The notes under the pieces were generated by a model, which was not told the DNA's origin, did no database searches, and worked only from the letters and a program-made list of their open reading frames with translations. Shown piece by piece: positions 61,923-64,000 of a stretch of 64,000 nucleotides of DNA (its first letter is position 1; every line of letters begins with the position of its first letter). The translations under genes were made by a program, and so were the position numbers. Location of the stretch: NCBI RefSeq assembly GCF_029227915.1, contig NC_079878.1:744001-808000 (forward strand), in the 5' to 3' direction. The stretch comes from Hydractinia symbiolongicarpus. Its lineage: Eukaryota; Cnidaria; Hydrozoa; Anthoathecata; Hydractiniidae.

Positions 61923-62833
61923 ACTTTGACTTTTGTAGAAACAGTGTTTATAACTGCTTGTGGGACGAACTATAAAATTTGGCCCTCTTTTCCAATAAAT
62001 TAAGTCCGGGATTGTAGTCGCTAACCTGTGGAAAGTCAACAGGAGCCATTACCATCAATATAAAGATAATATAGAGCCCTTTCTCCCGCGATTGTTAATT
62101 TTAGAAATTTTTCTAACCTCCTGCGCTAAACATAGCCTACCTTGTCATTTATTAATTTGAAGTGTTTAATTCGTTTAAATATCCAGTCAATTTACTTATT
62201 TTTTTAATCCATTCGATTAATTAGCACATTGAAATAAAAAAAAGTCTGAAGAAATGAATTAACCACATCACTACGTCCTAAATGAGCAATAAATGCTTTT
62301 CTCAAAATACCAATATTTCCTATTTTCTAACCATTAACTATTCTAAACCTCAGTTGTTAATTTTCAATATATTTCACAGCGCCCGCTTGCCCGCCCACCC
62401 CACCCAATTCCCTTTTACTGGGTAAGCAAAACACCCCGTGGAAAAAAATTGTGGAACAACGGCTTATTGGTATATAAGGAGCAGAACTACCTAAAAACAA
62501 AAAACTAGGACATCTCCTTGCAGATGGCAGCTTTGGTTTTTAAAAACATAGCAGAAAAATCGTTTTCAAGAAATCTAGAATTTAAATTCGCGAAATTGCA
62601 AGGTATTTACACGAGCATTGATTGTTCGTATACGGTTCCAAATAATTTTCTTTAGTTAGTCAAGAAGATTTCTGCAGCTACTAAAAAGTTCCTTATGATT
62701 CTAAAACTCATACGAAATTCCAAATTTTCAAGTAGCTTACCGCTCTTTAAAAAACCCAACCATTCTCAAGATTTTAAATTGCCGAAAAATAATTTCTTTA
62801 TATAAAGTGTAGACAATTAGGTCCAACCTTCAC

Positions 62834-62920
62834 AACCTTGTTCCCAGGGTCTTGTGGCCCCTGAGCCGTTACTACGGATTGGACTCTAACAACAAGGCAA
62901 AATGGACTTGAAACGAGGTT
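62834..62920. mobile_element. MITE, CCTCGTTCCCAGG family
   Basis: Left end AACCTTGTTCCCAGGGTCTT, right end ATGGACTTGAAACGAGGTT. Interior TTGTGGCCCCTGAGCCGTTA is shared with the copy at 59927-60016. Confidence 0.7.
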
Positions 62921-63784
62921 GGTACATGCATACATGCATACACTTGCTTTTTAAATTCCAGTGTTTTAATACAGTATTCCAAGAGTTATAAAAAATTCTT
63001 AAAAAAACTATCATATCAACTCAAATGTACCTTTCTGAAATATCGATAAATAAATAACATAAAATATTGCACATGCAGCTGCTATTTCTGACGTAAAAAA
63101 TGCAAATATAAGAAATTCAACCTTTTTAACTTATCACTTTTTATGGGCCAAGTTTTTCCATATTACATTACCTAGAAGTTTCCGGAGGTTTCCAAAAGTC
63201 TTCAGGAGTAGTGGCTATTCTGTATTGAAATTTTTTATTTTTTTTGCTCTGAAGTGAGGAAATTACTTGTTAATAACGAAAAAAATGTCAGAATTAGGAA
63301 AAGATCAGAAAAAAATCAGAAAAATCAGAAAATGAAAAAATAATAAAGGAGACGAGATATAAAAATAACTTACCGCGAACAGCTAGAAGACCAAAAGAAA
63401 AAATGCGTGACAAAAATTTTCACATGTTTCATATAATAAGCCTTTTTTTTAGCAATCCGATTTAATAAGTTTTAAAAGGAATTGCTCTAACGGTATATAT
63501 AGCTGTTTTAAGAGTTTTAAATTAGGAAATATAAAATAAAACCAGCTGATCCTCTATGAGTATTTTCAACTACAGCATGTCGCCGCACTTGCACATGCCA
63601 AGCAAAGTAAAAAAAATGGCGCATATGATTAAAAAAATTCTCTTTATATCCTTTTTATACTTCATTTTCTTATCTCATTAAAGAAAAAGGTTTTGTAATT
63701 TTTTTATTTATTTTTTTCGCGCAAAAAAAGTACTACGAATTTATCATTCTTCCGTAATTTTAAGCCAATTGTCTTCACTTATAC

Positions 63785-63975
63785 TGCGTTTACACTGGAG
63801 CAAATTCTTCTATTTTCATTAGTCATGTTACTAAAAATAGAAAATTTTCCGAATAGTGTTTACACCCATTTTTTAAAAAAATTGTTCGTTTTTTGGGTGA
63901 AATTCTGATGGAAAGGGTAAATTCGAAAAGGAAATCTAACCTGGAGAAGGTTTTACTTCGTGTAAACACAACGGT
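63785..63975. mobile_element. Inverted-repeat element with TTTACAC ends
   Basis: The left end GCGTTTACACTGGAGCAAA and the reverse complement of the right end (GTTGTGTTTACACGAAGTAAA) are similar; an internal GTGTTTACACCC also occurs at 63858. It is non-coding, probably a MITE. Confidence 0.45.
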
Positions 63976-64000
63976 ATTTTTAGAAAATCATATTACGCAT

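Larger units (their letters stand above)
61923..64000. other. Non-coding end of the window
   Basis: AT-rich. It holds a MITE at 62834-62920 and, at 63785-64000, part of another inverted-repeat element. No gene was seen. Confidence 0.5.

Noticed and set aside
60346-62039. Open frames of 118-154 codons with SRLVTVTTCHRH or RYYELVKARLS repeats
   Set aside because: Translation of the 16-bp and 51-bp minisatellites; no domain resemblance.

Overview
The window looks like a compact-exon, AT-rich invertebrate genome, most likely a cnidarian (possibly a hydrozoan). The evidence is spliced orthologues of animal genes (LIN9, dystrobrevin), calmodulin-like EF-hand genes, intronless rhodopsin-class GPCRs, and a heavy load of short inverted-repeat transposons, tRNA-derived SINEs and minisatellites. 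The taxon is inferred; no ribosomal or mitochondrial marker is present.

Layout. 1-3174: decayed repeats, no gene seen. 3186-8123 (+): LIN9, the DIRP-domain subunit of the DREAM/MuvB cell-cycle complex, five coding exons, about 581 aa. 8124-26630: an 18 kb stretch without a recognisable gene, holding an inverted-repeat element (11787-13386), a 21-bp minisatellite in two blocks (17450-17915, 19308-19965) separated by a transposon-like insert, other dispersed repeats and a long hairpin. 26647-38943 (+): dystrobrevin, with EF-hand region, ZZ zinc finger and coiled coil; 630 aa long form, or 516 aa through an alternative last exon. 41125-43620 (-) and 43875-50459 (-): two calmodulin-like EF-hand genes in tandem with matching exon structure and an intron straight after the ATG. 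A decayed 1.95 kb transposon (46196-48146), with TTAA at both ends, inverted ends made of tandem repeats, and remains of an integrase-core transposase, sits in an intron of the larger one. 52516-53679 (-) and 58656-59729 (-): two paralogous orphan class A GPCRs. 59780-64000: repeats only.

The genes do not form an operon or pathway. LIN9 is nuclear, dystrobrevin belongs to the membrane-linked dystrophin complex, the EF-hand proteins are predicted calcium sensors and the GPCRs are predicted membrane receptors. Two features link them. The EF-hand genes and the GPCRs are each tandem duplicates. Four genes (LIN9, dystrobrevin, both GPCRs) have a strong 3' splice site only 11-28 nt before the ATG, which suggests 5'UTR introns or spliced-leader trans-splicing.

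The strongest novelty candidates are the integrase-type transposon at 46196-48146, the LIN9 intron minisatellite that multiplies the real splice donor, and the near-identical 61-bp patch shared by the two GPCR genes. All exon boundaries come from reading splice signals and protein similarity by eye, without transcript data.
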